Assembly: GCF_020085105.1 (NCBI RefSeq) | Contig: NC_058045.1 | Location: 9,522,333-9,586,332 of the forward strand | Direction of reading: 5' to 3' | Length of the DNA: 64,000 nt | Origin: Siniperca chuatsi | Lineage: Eukaryota; Chordata; Actinopteri; Centrarchiformes; Sinipercidae | Part shown: piece by piece, positions 1 through 11,600 of the stretch | Position numbering within the stretch: the first letter of the stretch is position 1 | How the letters are laid out: each line of letters begins with the position of its first letter | Program-made: the position numbers and the translations under genes | Notes under the pieces: model-generated | The model's input: the letters and a program-made list of their open reading frames with translations, nothing else | Databases searched by the model: none | What the model was told of the DNA's origin: nothing

Positions 1-34
1 GAATTAATGGTTTTGTGTGTGTTTTTTTTTTCAG

Positions 35-1419
35 GGGTGGAGCAGTGCCTATTCCATAGAGTCTGTCATTATGCAGATAAATGCAACTCTGGTTAAAGGA
101 AAAGCCAGGGTGCAGTTTGGAGCCAATAAGGTAACAGCTGTCAGCGTGTCGTTCGACCATGTCTAAAGGCAAAAGTGTTTCTAGCTGTTTCAAATGGCCA
201 CGCTCGAAGGTGGGGCAAAAAGCCTGCTGTCAGAGAGCTGCAATGAATCCTAGAGATGGGGATAACCAGGCACAGTTTGGGACAGTTTCTCATCAAAGGC
301 TTTCATGATGCTGTGAAGTGGTTGCCTGAAAAATGGAAAAATATATGTATGGTGGAGTGGGAGGGGGTTTCATATGCTGTTCATTTGAAGCATACTGAGG
401 CCCTAAGACACCAAATTGTGTAGCGGTTGTGTTTCTGGGTTGTGTTTCTGTAGAAAAATCAAGTAAAGAGAAAAGTGTCTCAAGTTAAATCATAGGTCCT
501 TTTTACACCCATCATATCAAGTGTCCGGATAAAATGCAGATGCGATTCAATAGACTCACTTTAGCTACGCATATGCATCTCCTCTCGCCAGATCGCAGTC
601 CTACTTGGTTTCGACGTGCTACATGCAAATCAGGGTCAGTTGTCAGTACTCCAGCCCAGATGGTGGTGGTAATGTACATGAAGCTGCCAATAATGTCAGA
701 AAAAGACACGCCGTTCCCTCACCCATACAGACTGATGCTTTCTCACCCATAGAGATCATTCAGTGGTTGAACTGATCAGGCAACAGATAAATGCTATAAC
801 AGCTTGTACCCCCTCTGAATGACCGTACGTGTTGAAACCCCCCTAGCTGCTTTTTTCCTGTCACTTTATATGAGACAAGAAGAGTGATTACAGTTTCAGT
901 GTATTTTCTGCATAACTTCAGCTGCCATTACTAAAGGGGACAGACCCCGTAGAGACTATTTTCACAAACCGTTTACTGACATAGTTGCACTTTAGAGGAG
1001 TAAAGATTATATATGTATATTGGTCGTTTTATGCCTTTGTTGGAGTCAGCAGTAAAAAGATGAGAGAAACGTATGGGAGAGAGATGGGGAATGACATGCA
1101 ACAAAGTTCCCCCACCATACGCAGACTGGGAACATTGCGTTTGTTTTTCATTGATTGTCATTGTTTATATTGTTCCTACTGCATAGCGAGCAATTTCTGT
1201 GCATCAAACAGAACATTCTTTGTTTTTCAGAACCAGTACAATCTTGCCAGAGCACAACAGTCGTACAAATCCCTTGTGCAGATTCATGAAAAGAATGGTG
1301 AGTAAATATTTCTAAATGGTTGGGGCTCAGTAGACACACAGTGGTATGGATCCATTGGCAATGGGGTTTCTCTTTCTGCTTTTACAGGCTGGTACACACC
1401 ACCTAAAGAGGATGGATAA
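35..1419 (+). CDS. ube2q2: Ubiquitin-conjugating enzyme E2 Q2, C-terminal exons (partial)
   Basis: Three coding exons, 35-130, 1231-1297 and 1388-1419 (TAA stop at 1417-1419), join in phase across GT-AG introns. They give the last 63 or so residues of an E2 of the UBE2Q family. The first exon reads [11 protein letters not shown] and ends in QFGANK. The second carries [19 protein letters not shown] and the third ends in [10 protein letters not shown]. From memory this tail is typical of UBE2Q2 and differs from UBE2Q1, whose end reads differently. The family transfers ubiquitin from an E1 to substrates through a catalytic cysteine in the UBC domain; that cysteine lies upstream of this window. 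The N-terminal exons are cut off by the window edge. The gene converges on SCAMP5. High confidence in the family, slightly less in Q2 versus a fish paralogue. Confidence 0.93.
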
Positions 1420-2144
1420 AGAGCTACTACCACTATGCACTGAGAACATGTCTTTGGGTCAAAGTATCTTGTTTTCTTTGGAATCTTTCCCCCCTCTGAC
1501 TTAACTGGGGATATGTCATCTTTCTCGCGGAAACCACCTCGTTGGCTCATCTGATAAGTATTCCTTTGCCCCGCTCCAGGAAAGACTTTATTCTGGTATC
1601 ACTTGGCTTCTCCCCTCAGCGTTAGTGAGGAGGAGGATGTGAGGGTATCACTACTCCAGTTTTCTAAATATGCTCATTTGTCTTTAAAAAAAAAAAAGTC
1701 TCCTTTAAATGTGGGGAAATGCTTTTTATTTAGCTGCTTTGACAAAGTGGGCTTCACAAACAGTCGGTTACCCCTCTTTAAATGGGAATTTTAAAAGAAG
1801 ATTGATACTGAAGCTCTAGAAGTGGCACCTCCCTGCACCTTTTTATTGGCCGCAATTGTTTTTGTTTCCCCTTTTTTTTCTTTTGGAAATTAACTGGTAC
1901 ATAAATGCAAATATTGTTTTAGAAATATTATTTGGAAATTGTTTTTAATATTTGAGAATCCTGTACAATAAGTTTGCCAATTTTCATATTTTGAAAGCTT
2001 ATCTTTAAGTTGAGATGACCTACCACTCGGTATCTTTTAGCTCTTTTTAAAATGTGTGAAGAATATTGGGCCAAGCAGAATCAAGATGCTACAATGTTGT
2101 TGAGCTAAGATTAATTGTTGTTGGTGAACAAATCCACCAATGGT

Positions 2145-2181
2145 TAATAATAATAATAATAATAACAATAATAATAATAAA
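2145..2181. repeat. (TAA)n microsatellite
   Basis: About 12 TAA units with one interruption (AAC), inside the probable UBE2Q2 3' UTR. Confidence 0.9.
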
Positions 2182-3984
2182 ACAGGGCCAGAGGACATAA
2201 AACATATCCCAATCTGCATATTGTCAATCTTGGGAAGAGGATACGTGGATATATTTTCCCCAAGAGATAAGATGAACATTATGGCATCATTTTGGAAGTT
2301 CAAACAGATTTAATGTTGAAGCTAAAGAGCTCTTTTTGCCTTATTTCTGTTAACACATCGGGCCCCGCAAGTGCTCAGTTTGGCTATTGGTCTTTCTATT
2401 GATTATAGCTGGTTGATGGCTGGTTTGAAGCAGAAAATGAAGCCCCGTGTGTGCAAAATTTACAGCATGTTGCACAGGAGCCTCGCCTTAACCGCTGTTG
2501 TAAAACATAGTTGAATTTGATTACAGTCACTTTGTTAAGCAGAAGTGTGCTGGGATGGACTTTAGAGAGGGATTAAATTAAGGGTGTGTGGATGTGATTT
2601 TCTTTCCATCACTGTCCAGTGTTGCAGCAAGTTTGTATGTCATATCTTTCTGACATACGTTGATTGTAGTGGTTTGGCCCTGGCCAATTTAGATTTGAAA
2701 CTGCTACCCTGTTACATGATGTCACATGCAGCTGGATTCGTCCCCTCTCTGCTGTCTCTGTTGTCTCAGTCAGCAGCTGAACATCACTTGCAGGGCTTCC
2801 TTTGCCACAACAATATACCACAGATGTTTCTGTGTCGCTTTTGGTGTGTAACAAGAAGGATCATTTGTAGTGTAATACGAACTGACTCGAAACTCTGTAC
2901 GTTTTAACTTTGAGCATGCAATATACTGTAGTACGTCATCAGTACTGCTGTTCCCCATACTACAGGACACACACTGTATCTATCAATCTGTTGGCTCTTT
3001 TGCAGTTTACTTAACACTGTCTGCAAAAGTATGTTTGAATGGCAACTCAGGTAACAAACAATACTTAGGGGGGAATCTGTACATGTACATGTTGGGTTTT
3101 TGGGTTATTTTCTTGGATTAATTAACGCTCTGTACCGCTGATGTTTAGGCTTTACTCACCCACTGATCTGATGTCAAAAACAGACAATGTAATGAGCTTT
3201 ACAATAATATGGGCCACATGTTTATTTTAATTCAAGCGATGTAAGAGGAAGGACATTTACCGAAAGATGCCATTTTAACAGGATTGCAGTAGCATGATGA
3301 CCACCACATGTAATGGCTCATCGATACCCACTGTAGTATATACATTTTTATTTTTTTGTTGTTGCCTTTTTCCTCCCAAGTACTGAAGTAGATTTGATTT
3401 CAATGTGTGATCTTTAAATATTCCTGATAAAAATATTTGCACAACTGGCAACAAGCTGCCTGGAAAGGTCAAGTATAACAGCAAACACATTCTGAGCTAA
3501 ATATTTTAAAATATGGAACATAAAAAATTTCTCGGCACACATCCTGTTGTTACAGGTCTGAGGGGGGCTGAGGGAGGAGGAAATATCGGGCATCATTATC
3601 AGGAAGAACCTCTAAAGGGCCTGTGTTGTCTGGCGGCACAGGAAAGTTGGACCATAAACTTCTTGAAGTTTTAAGTACAACCTCTCCCGCTACACAGCCT
3701 TTAGAGTGATTGCCTGCCTCCAAAATGCCAAAACTCTGGTCAAAGGGGATATTAAGAGATTGAAGTTTGATAGTCATGCCGTGGTGAATAGACTTGCACG
3801 CTTCTCTAACTGGACTGTGTGTTGAAAAGATTCATTTATCTCAATTGTATTCATTTACTGGCACCAACAAACAGATGGTCAAGTCTGGCACCGTTGGTTG
3901 CTTTGGTTTTATTTTATTATTCATTTTCCATTTGAAGAAATTTTGACCATGTACAGTAATTTGTAAACTTGCATCAAGTTTATG

Positions 3985-3990
3985 AATAAA
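3985..3990 (+). terminator. Candidate polyadenylation signal of ube2q2
   Basis: AATAAA on the + strand about 2.6 kb after the UBE2Q2 stop. A second candidate lies about 125 bases further on. Which one is used cannot be decided from sequence alone. Confidence 0.4.
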
Positions 3991-4394
3991 GAATTTTAAG
4001 ATTATTGCCGTTTTACTGGTTTCCTTGTGTATTATTTGAGTCACTAGACTGCAAAATATTTTCACTGTTAATGTATTGCAGATATAGTGGGCTGATGTTG
4101 ATATTTTATTAAATGAATAAAAGAATTTACTGCTGATACAAATGTCATACTTATTTGATTATGTATGAAAGAGTTGACTCATGTAAAATGTGTAATTTAT
4201 CACACAGTTTGACCTACAGCTGAATAAGTGATGTTTCCTGTGTTACAGTGCTGCAAAGCCACATCAAAGACTTGCATTTAGTGTCTCATCGTTTAAATGT
4301 GTCAGAGCCACAAGGAAAAATATGGGACGGTGCTGAATGCCTATTAGGTCAAATAAAACTTAATTTTATTCACCACTTCATAAGATGTCAATCA

Positions 4395-4506
4395 CAAGAA
4401 ACTTAATTGCATTAGTTGCAGTATTATCATCAAAATGTACTTAATGTAACAAAAGTAAAAGTACCCATTATGATGAATGGCTCCTTTCCTAGTGTTTTTA
4501 TATATG

Positions 4507-4554
<48 letters not shown>

Positions 4555-4660
4555 GTTATGATCACTAAAGGATTCATGTGAGCAGCACTTTTGTTGTAGT
4601 TGGTCAAAGTGGAGCAAATTTTAAGTGTAATCTGCAAAACCCTCATTCATATAAATACAT
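4395..4660 (-). repeat. Dispersed teleost repeat copy
   Basis: Holds the motif TATCATCAAAATGTACTTAA, which recurs near 52480 in variant form. I recognise this family (with its TACTCAAGTACTGTA partner near 25.6 kb) as a common interspersed repeat of spiny-rayed fish. It lies between the convergent UBE2Q2 and SCAMP5 genes. Confidence 0.45.
4501..4551. repeat. (TA)n microsatellite
   Basis: A run of about 20 TA dinucleotides preceded by TATATGTATG. It lies inside a dispersed repeat copy. Confidence 0.93.
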
Positions 4661-5247
4661 TTCTGTATAACTGAGTCCTAAAAATCTTATTTTGCAGTCC
4701 AGTAAGAATTTTTCAAACTGCTTACCTAAATTTAAATCAACTTGTTAAAAAAAAAATGCATCTGTATCTTGAAACAAGAAAGAAAAAGGCAGGTTGTGGC
4801 ACTTGTAAAAAAGATGATTTTAGAAAATTCTAAAACAAATTGATTTGCATTGAAAAGATGGTGAAATATTCCTACAAACAACTTGCTGCTGGGCTGATTC
4901 ATCAGTTGAAGACTCTAACTACAACATATTTGTCTTGAATTTTATCACCTCTTATTTTCAAACCGCAGATCATTCGGTCCTCAAAAGCAAAATATTCATA
5001 AAAGGTGTTAAGAGTTGCTGCAGTGATTCAACACTAACAACACATTAGTATTCATCATGAGTAGGAGTCACTCTGTTCAGGGTAGCTCACACTTTTGCAC
5101 TTTAACCAAGGGCACAAATTAATCATTCAAATTTGGTTGATGAAGTTTAGAAACCTTTTTTGGATACAAGAGTGTATAGGTTAGCTGTGTGTTGCTGTCA
5201 ATGAAAACTATATCTCCAAAATGTCAATTTCATGAAATGCAATGGCT

Positions 5248-8200
5248 TTTTATTGTGTTAGTCTTTTTTTTTTTCAATCTTTCAAACTTAAAAATCACCT
5301 AATATGGAGATTCATGGTTCTTCTACATCTGTAGCAATGTAGGAGAAATTCTGGCTAGTGTGTGCAGAAGACCCGTATGCAAACTCATCAATAACAAAAC
5401 AGGATGCAACAAGAACTGTTTAATATCTATTAGGGTAAGACTAAATAATACAAAAGTAATACACAAAAATGTATTCCTCATTTACTTCACTCATGGAGAC
5501 ACAGCCTCCTCAAACGATTTTACTCACCTAATTAGAGCATGTTTCCACTGAATGTGTTTATCCATGGCAAATACTTACCTCACCTCAAGTAATTATATAT
5601 TTATATCTAGTTATGATATAGTACATGATAATACATATCAAACAACATACAGTACACGTGGGAACATGGGGGAGTTATTGGCTTTCAGAAGCTTTGATAA
5701 AGCAACATGAAATGCAAAGTATTAGCTGACCAGTGCACTGCAGTTTTTGCTACACAATAACTATACAGCTGTAATTTCCATAATCACATTAACTGTGCTG
5801 TATGTACATGTGGCAAAAAGTTTGGACAGATCCAAAATTCACTAAAGACCATCATAACTTACTACACACAGAGAAAGGTAGCTTGCTTGTTCATCTTTGT
5901 GCATACTTTACACTTAATTTATAGAACTGATCAGCTAAACTTTGTACATTTGCTAACAGATGAGCAAGTGAATGGTATGGTTTACAGGGCTAACTACTGT
6001 ATGTGCATCTGCTGGTGAAAATGTTATGCAATTGTTAAATTATACTAGTGATGTCCAACTTGAAAACTTTTTTTCAATTCATAACAGTTTTATGTTATGG
6101 TTTGTAACTATTCATGTCTATATTTGAAGCCTGCACAACAGGACCCCACTTGATCCTAATAATTCTACTGTTTAATATATTTATGTTAGTATTGCTCCAC
6201 TGTGATTCACTGTGAATTTAGTTTGCACTGATGTCAACAGGTAACCCAGTGCAAACGTTACTTAAAATGTTCAAAACAAATTAGAATTTAAAAAAAAACA
6301 AACTCACAATCTGTTGCCCACAGCCATGGAAAGACACAATGAACATGTGCTTCAACTTCATCCATACATCATCCAAAACAGACAAAAAAAATAGGGTGGT
6401 ACAAAAAACAACTGAAAAGTAAAACAACAAACAGCCTATTGAATATCACATCATCACAATCAGACAAGACGACTCACAGGTTTTTGAAATAACGAGCATT
6501 CAGATACGTATCTTCATATCTGCTTCAAGTCTTATACTGTTTTACTGTAATAACCATCCACTGAATCTTGAAGTTTTCAAAGGAGACTTGAGTGACACGA
6601 GGCAAAAAATCTTTTCAGTGAAATCAGTATGACACTGTCAGGCCTCACGAGGGCTACACACAAATATTCTCTCTTTCAATTTCACTTCATAAAGAAATAA
6701 ATGGCTTGAATTTTCTTTTATATAAATATCATATTACACCTACTCATGGAATAACACCAACAGCCACGAAATGACACACTAAAAGGCCTGAAATCCAGAG
6801 CTTCAGAAACAAGTAAGTCATTTAAGCATTTACATGTAGGGGTAAGTGGGAGAATTTGCCAAAGGGGGAAAACATCCATCACTTCATACAATGCTATGAC
6901 CACCTACAACAATTATTAATATTTACTGTTTGTCCAAACTGCAAGTGTTTTGGTTTTCTTTCACGTTTAACCTGTACAACGTTGTTTTGGAATGTTTTAT
7001 CCAATGAACTGCAATCCTAAATACTGCATGTGCTTCACTTTAACATTTAATAACAATTCATTTCACTGAAATCAACCCGCTAAACACAAACCAGTGTGTA
7101 ATGACGAAAACCAAACACCCCGAATGGTTGAATAATGGTGATAAAAGGGGAAAAAAGCCCGATTCGTTGACACTCGCTTTACAGGTAGAATTTAAAACCA
7201 GCTGTCACATCTTTCCTGAGAATGTAAAAAAAAATGTTGAATTAGTCTGAAAGGTTCACTGACGCAGAGCAACTTCTCATCAGTACAAAAAACAATCAGG
7301 TCACCAAAACATGAACTGCAAAAGGTTTTCTCTGGGATTTAAACATTTTAACATTTTAAACACTTTAATTCCTTCTGATTTGTCTTCTGATTTTATTTAT
7401 GTTAATAGACAAATTATTTGATTTTGATTTCATTTTTGTATATTTTGATTTGATTGATTCATTTTATTGTCGAGATTTTTGCCAAGTTCAACTTTTTCTT
7501 TTTCAACAAAAAAGTAACAAAGTTTACATACAGAGTAAGAAAAACATGTTAAATTTCTTGGCCAATATTAAAAGGATAATATGCTCCCAAAATAAATAAG
7601 GTTTAATTGTACCCAAAACTTAAAGGAATAGTTTGACATTGTTTGCTTTTCTTTGCTGGAATTAGATGCGAAGATTGATACCACTCTCATGTCTGTACGA
7701 TAAATATGAAGCTACCATCAGCAATTGGTTAGCTTAGCGAAGCATAAAGACTGGAAGCAGAGGGAAACAGCTAGCCTGGCTCTGTTCAAAGATAACAAAA
7801 TCCACCTACCAGCACCTCTGAAGCTTACTTATTTACACATTATATCTCATTTGTTTAACCTATACAAAAAAACACTACATGTAAAAACAACACATGGGTT
7901 GGACTATTTCTTGGTCAGGAGCAGTAACTTCCTGGTCCCGTTTTTTAAGGCTTAAACAAACAACGTATAATGTGTTAATAAGTGCATTTCGCAAATTGTC
8001 AAACCATTCCTTTAATGGGAAATCATTCATTAAAGATTTCTCAACATTTTGTATGTCAAACTTGTCAGCTGAGTAGCAAACAGCTACAGTAGGCTACAAT
8101 AAGGGGCAAATGTTGTTAGGGTTTGGTGACCTCCAAGGCTAATGAAAGTAAACACTTTTAACAATGTAGCTACTATAGTACATTCAAAAAAAAAACACAT

Positions 8201-8633
8201 TAAAGGTCATTAAAATTTGATTTAAAAGTGTGACACAGGCAGAGGCAGAGAAGTCACTCTGTGCTGACCACAGATGAACCTACCTGAATAAACTGATGAA
8301 GCTCAGGATACTGGTTTTAGCTATATTAAGTGTCTCCGTTGGAAAGCAACACACACACTGACCAGCTAAAACTGAGCAGCATAAGAGATTAAAAAAACAA
8401 ACAAACAGAAAACAGCTCTTTCGTAACTGGCTGTTTTTTGTTTTAAATGGGAACTGACTTAAATTATTAACTTCCACGTGTTTCAAAATTCAATAAACTT
8501 GACTTTTCTCTACATTGTTCTGTTTGAACTCAGCTTGTACAGTGTTATAATGAAGGGCACCTAATTCTGAATTGTGTTCTTAATTGATCCCTTTTTATCT
8601 CTCCCACACGGCAGCCTGGCCTCCTCCTCTGTC
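5248..8633 (-). other. scamp5: Probable long 3' UTR of scamp5
   Basis: About 3.4 kb of AT-rich sequence with no supportable exon follows the SCAMP5 stop codon on the - strand. An AATAAA hexamer in - orientation stands at 5248-5253. A dispersed repeat sits at 7621-7990. The UTR assignment is an inference. Between about 4.66 and 5.25 kb I see nothing recognisable. Confidence 0.4.
7621..7990 (+). repeat. Dispersed teleost repeat
   Basis: Contains the phrases GAAGATTGATACCACTCTCA, GGTTAGCTTAGC and AAACAGCTAGCCTGGCTCTG, followed by TGGACTATTTCTTGGTCAGG. I recognise these from a very abundant interspersed repeat of percomorph fish. No open reading frame of note. The class is not decided. Confidence 0.65.
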
Positions 8634-11600
8634 CTACATCGGGTCGTCGTAGTTGTAGGTGGGGGCTGCTGAGTATTGGTTCTGCTGCATGGCTCCCTGC
8701 GCGGCTCCCATGGCCGCCTGCTGAGCTGCCTCCTGGACATGGGGGTTCTTCCAGGCCCCGCTGGCCCACTCCTCTTGGGCCTTACCCAAGCTGCCACCAC
8801 TGCCACGGTAGAAGTTATGAACCTGCAAATTAATTCAAAAGGCAATTTAGCATGGTCACTGTGTTTCAGGAAATTAATGTTCAACACAATTACAGTGGAA
8901 CTGAAATTAAAATGAAGTATAGAAGGAACATTTTTTTTAATTATTCGTCTTCAGCCCGCTACATTAGTAGGGATGATGATTAGCATGAATTTTTCATACC
9001 ACTGATGATGTCGGGACTGTAATTTGATTGATGCAACGTGTTTGTGGGCAGCATCCATTATATCTCTTAAATTCCAACGTGCATTGACTATATTAACCTT
9101 TATTTAAGCAGGAAGTCAGAACAAGGAATACAAACATCAAACACACAAGGAAGAGCCTTCCATAATTTTGGGATCCATTAAATACCATATCCATATAACA
9201 TATAACACCATGTCCATTAAATATGGGTTTAATTGAACTGAAAGACGGTCTTTGGCTGATGTGAAGCCTCCATATTGGTTTGGTTTTCAGGCACTTCTGC
9301 ATTATTAAGTGCCAAGTCAAATATATCAGAGCTTTCTGAACTAGAATTACCACCCCGTTTGTTTGCCTCAGCCAACCAGTCAAACTGCAGTTTACAGACA
9401 TATGTCTGTCCAGACTCATATAATATATGTAGTGAACAGTTGGAAGGAATTGAATAAAAGGTATAAAGTGTATTTTTTGGCTAAATGGAAGTTATCACTA
9501 TAGTGATGATACATATGTATGATTCCAGTGAATATACATTGTTGAACTGATTAATGAAGGATTATCATAGATGTATTGGCTATACAGGTAAACGTGTACT
9601 TGTTTACTATGTAAAGATGGATTCTTATAGAGTATAGCTACACAAAATGTGGTGCTTTTGTTTTCTCCTGGCATTTTTAGATGCGAAGCCGCTCTCTGAG
9701 CTGTAGGTGAAACTCACTCACAGGATCACGATTAGCTAGGCGCGCTCCATTACGTTGTTTGCAGTCACGTGATTCAGATGACGCTCGAAATTCAGAATGA
9801 GGCAGGAAGTGAAAGGCAGAACGGACGAGATGGAGGAAAGCCTGTACTGTGCTAGTTATTGTTTACTCATTGTGTCGTCCCAGTCAACATGTGTGTGAAA
9901 TCTGGGATCACCCAATTCATTCTTAAATTATGGCTAAAAACCTGTTTTGAGGTCAAACGTGTCACGGAGTCAGTGTCCGACCAACTGCGAAATATGGTCA
10001 CAATCTCCCCTTCTGTTCCTGAGTTATGGTGTTGAGTATTGGCCAAAAAAGCCAATTTTTTCAAGACGTTATGATGTCACAGTGAAGACGACCTTTTACG
10101 TTTTGGGTAAAAAATGGCGTTGTATTAAACATCTGTGTGAAATTTTGTTGAGTTACGGCCAAAAACGTGTTTGTCAAGGTCATTTTGAGGTCACAGTGAC
10201 CTTTGAGTCAAAAGTGTCCGACCAACCGTTAAATATGGTCATCAATCCTTGAGTTATAGCCAAAAACGTGTTTTGTGAGGTCACAGTGACCTTTGACAAC
10301 CAAATTCTAATCAGTTCATCCTTGAGTCCAAGTGGACGTTTGAAATTCCTCCAAGGCGTTCCTGAGATATCGCGTGCATGAGAATGGTACGTCGGGACAG
10401 ACGGACGACCCGAAAACATAATGCCACGGTTATCGCTGGTGCGGACGCATAAAAATCAGTTTGCCAGTTGCATGTATGACATACTAGCTACTCGTTGCTA
10501 TAAGTTTTAACAGTCTGGTGATTTGGCATCACCAACAGTTGGACCCATGAAAGAGAGATACAGCTAACGCTACCTAGACCCCCTGCTTTGTACAATGTGG
10601 CACAACACTGAGTGTGTCAGAGCTGCCAATGACTCAGCACGTGTTGAAATAACAATAACGAAAAGTAAGTTAGCACTGGTTCCTTTCTCGTGGGAATCAT
10701 CAGCAAGCTAGGTTAATTAGCTTTCACTTTCCAAGTCGAAGCTAGGTAGCCTAGTTTGCTAGATCCACTTTTTGAGTGGAATACACTTAACAGCACCATG
10801 GGTCCATAACCAACGCTATGTGGACTTAGAAAAGGAGGGAATAAATGTTTTGTATGAGTGTATGTAGGCTACAAGGTTATTTTCTAACAAAAAAAGAGAG
10901 GAGAATTCAAATTTCAGTTCGACTTTAAAGAGCCATTTTACCAAATGAAAGCCCACAAAATGCTAATTGTTGCTTCTGGAGAAGAAGCTTAAACTTTTTC
11001 TTTTACTGAAAGAAGTAGAAACGTATAGGTCACCTTTGTGAGGGCGATGAAGGAGAGTACAGCCACCGCAGTAAACATGATGGTGGGAATCAGCATGACC
11101 ACAGCTGAGCCAATGTTGGTGCTGAAGAAGGTGATGGTAGCCAGCCAGCCACTGATGGGAACAACAAAAGAGTTAGTAACACACGTATGACAATGCATTA
11201 TTAGTCATTATCCAGTAGCCCCACATTAACAAAATTCATTGAAAATATGTGTAATCATTTGTTACGGCACCACTGCTCAGCCTTGCTTCCAATTTTTTTC
11301 CAGTGGCCACTCGCAGTATTCCAACAAAAAATTCCCCTGATGCCCAAAAGCATTTTCCTCATAGGCCACCATTATAAAAGATATGTCTGTAAAACTGTTG
11401 ACAGGACATCTGAAACTATTACCCCGGAAGTAAACCCGGAAGCTAGAAACTTTTTTTGCTGTATGCGCCAGGCGAGCAATTCTCAATGGACTGAATAGAT
11501 GCCATCTTGGGGTCCAGTATCCAGTTCTTATAATATATCCACGGAGGGGGGCCAGACGTATCTGCCAGAGCAAATGAGCATGAGCTCGGCAGATGTGTCT

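Larger units (their letters stand above)
1420..3990 (+). other. ube2q2: Probable 3' UTR of ube2q2
   Basis: No coding exon is visible after the stop codon. The stretch is AT-rich, with a (TAA)n run near 2145-2181. An AATAAA hexamer stands at 3985-3990 and another AATAAA-like site at about 4110-4117. The extent is inferred from these signals only. Confidence 0.5.
9925..10430. repeat. Tandem-unit dispersed repeat with ERE palindromes
   Basis: About four diverged units of roughly 90-130 bases, each starting near GTTATGGCCAAAAACGTG, run from about 9928 to 10424. They end in ATATCGCGTGCATGAGAATG and a segment with ACAGACGGACGACCCGAAAA. I recognise this ending from a widespread fish repeat. Two units carry AGGTCACAGTGACCT. 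The copy lies in the last intron of SCAMP5. Confidence 0.75.
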
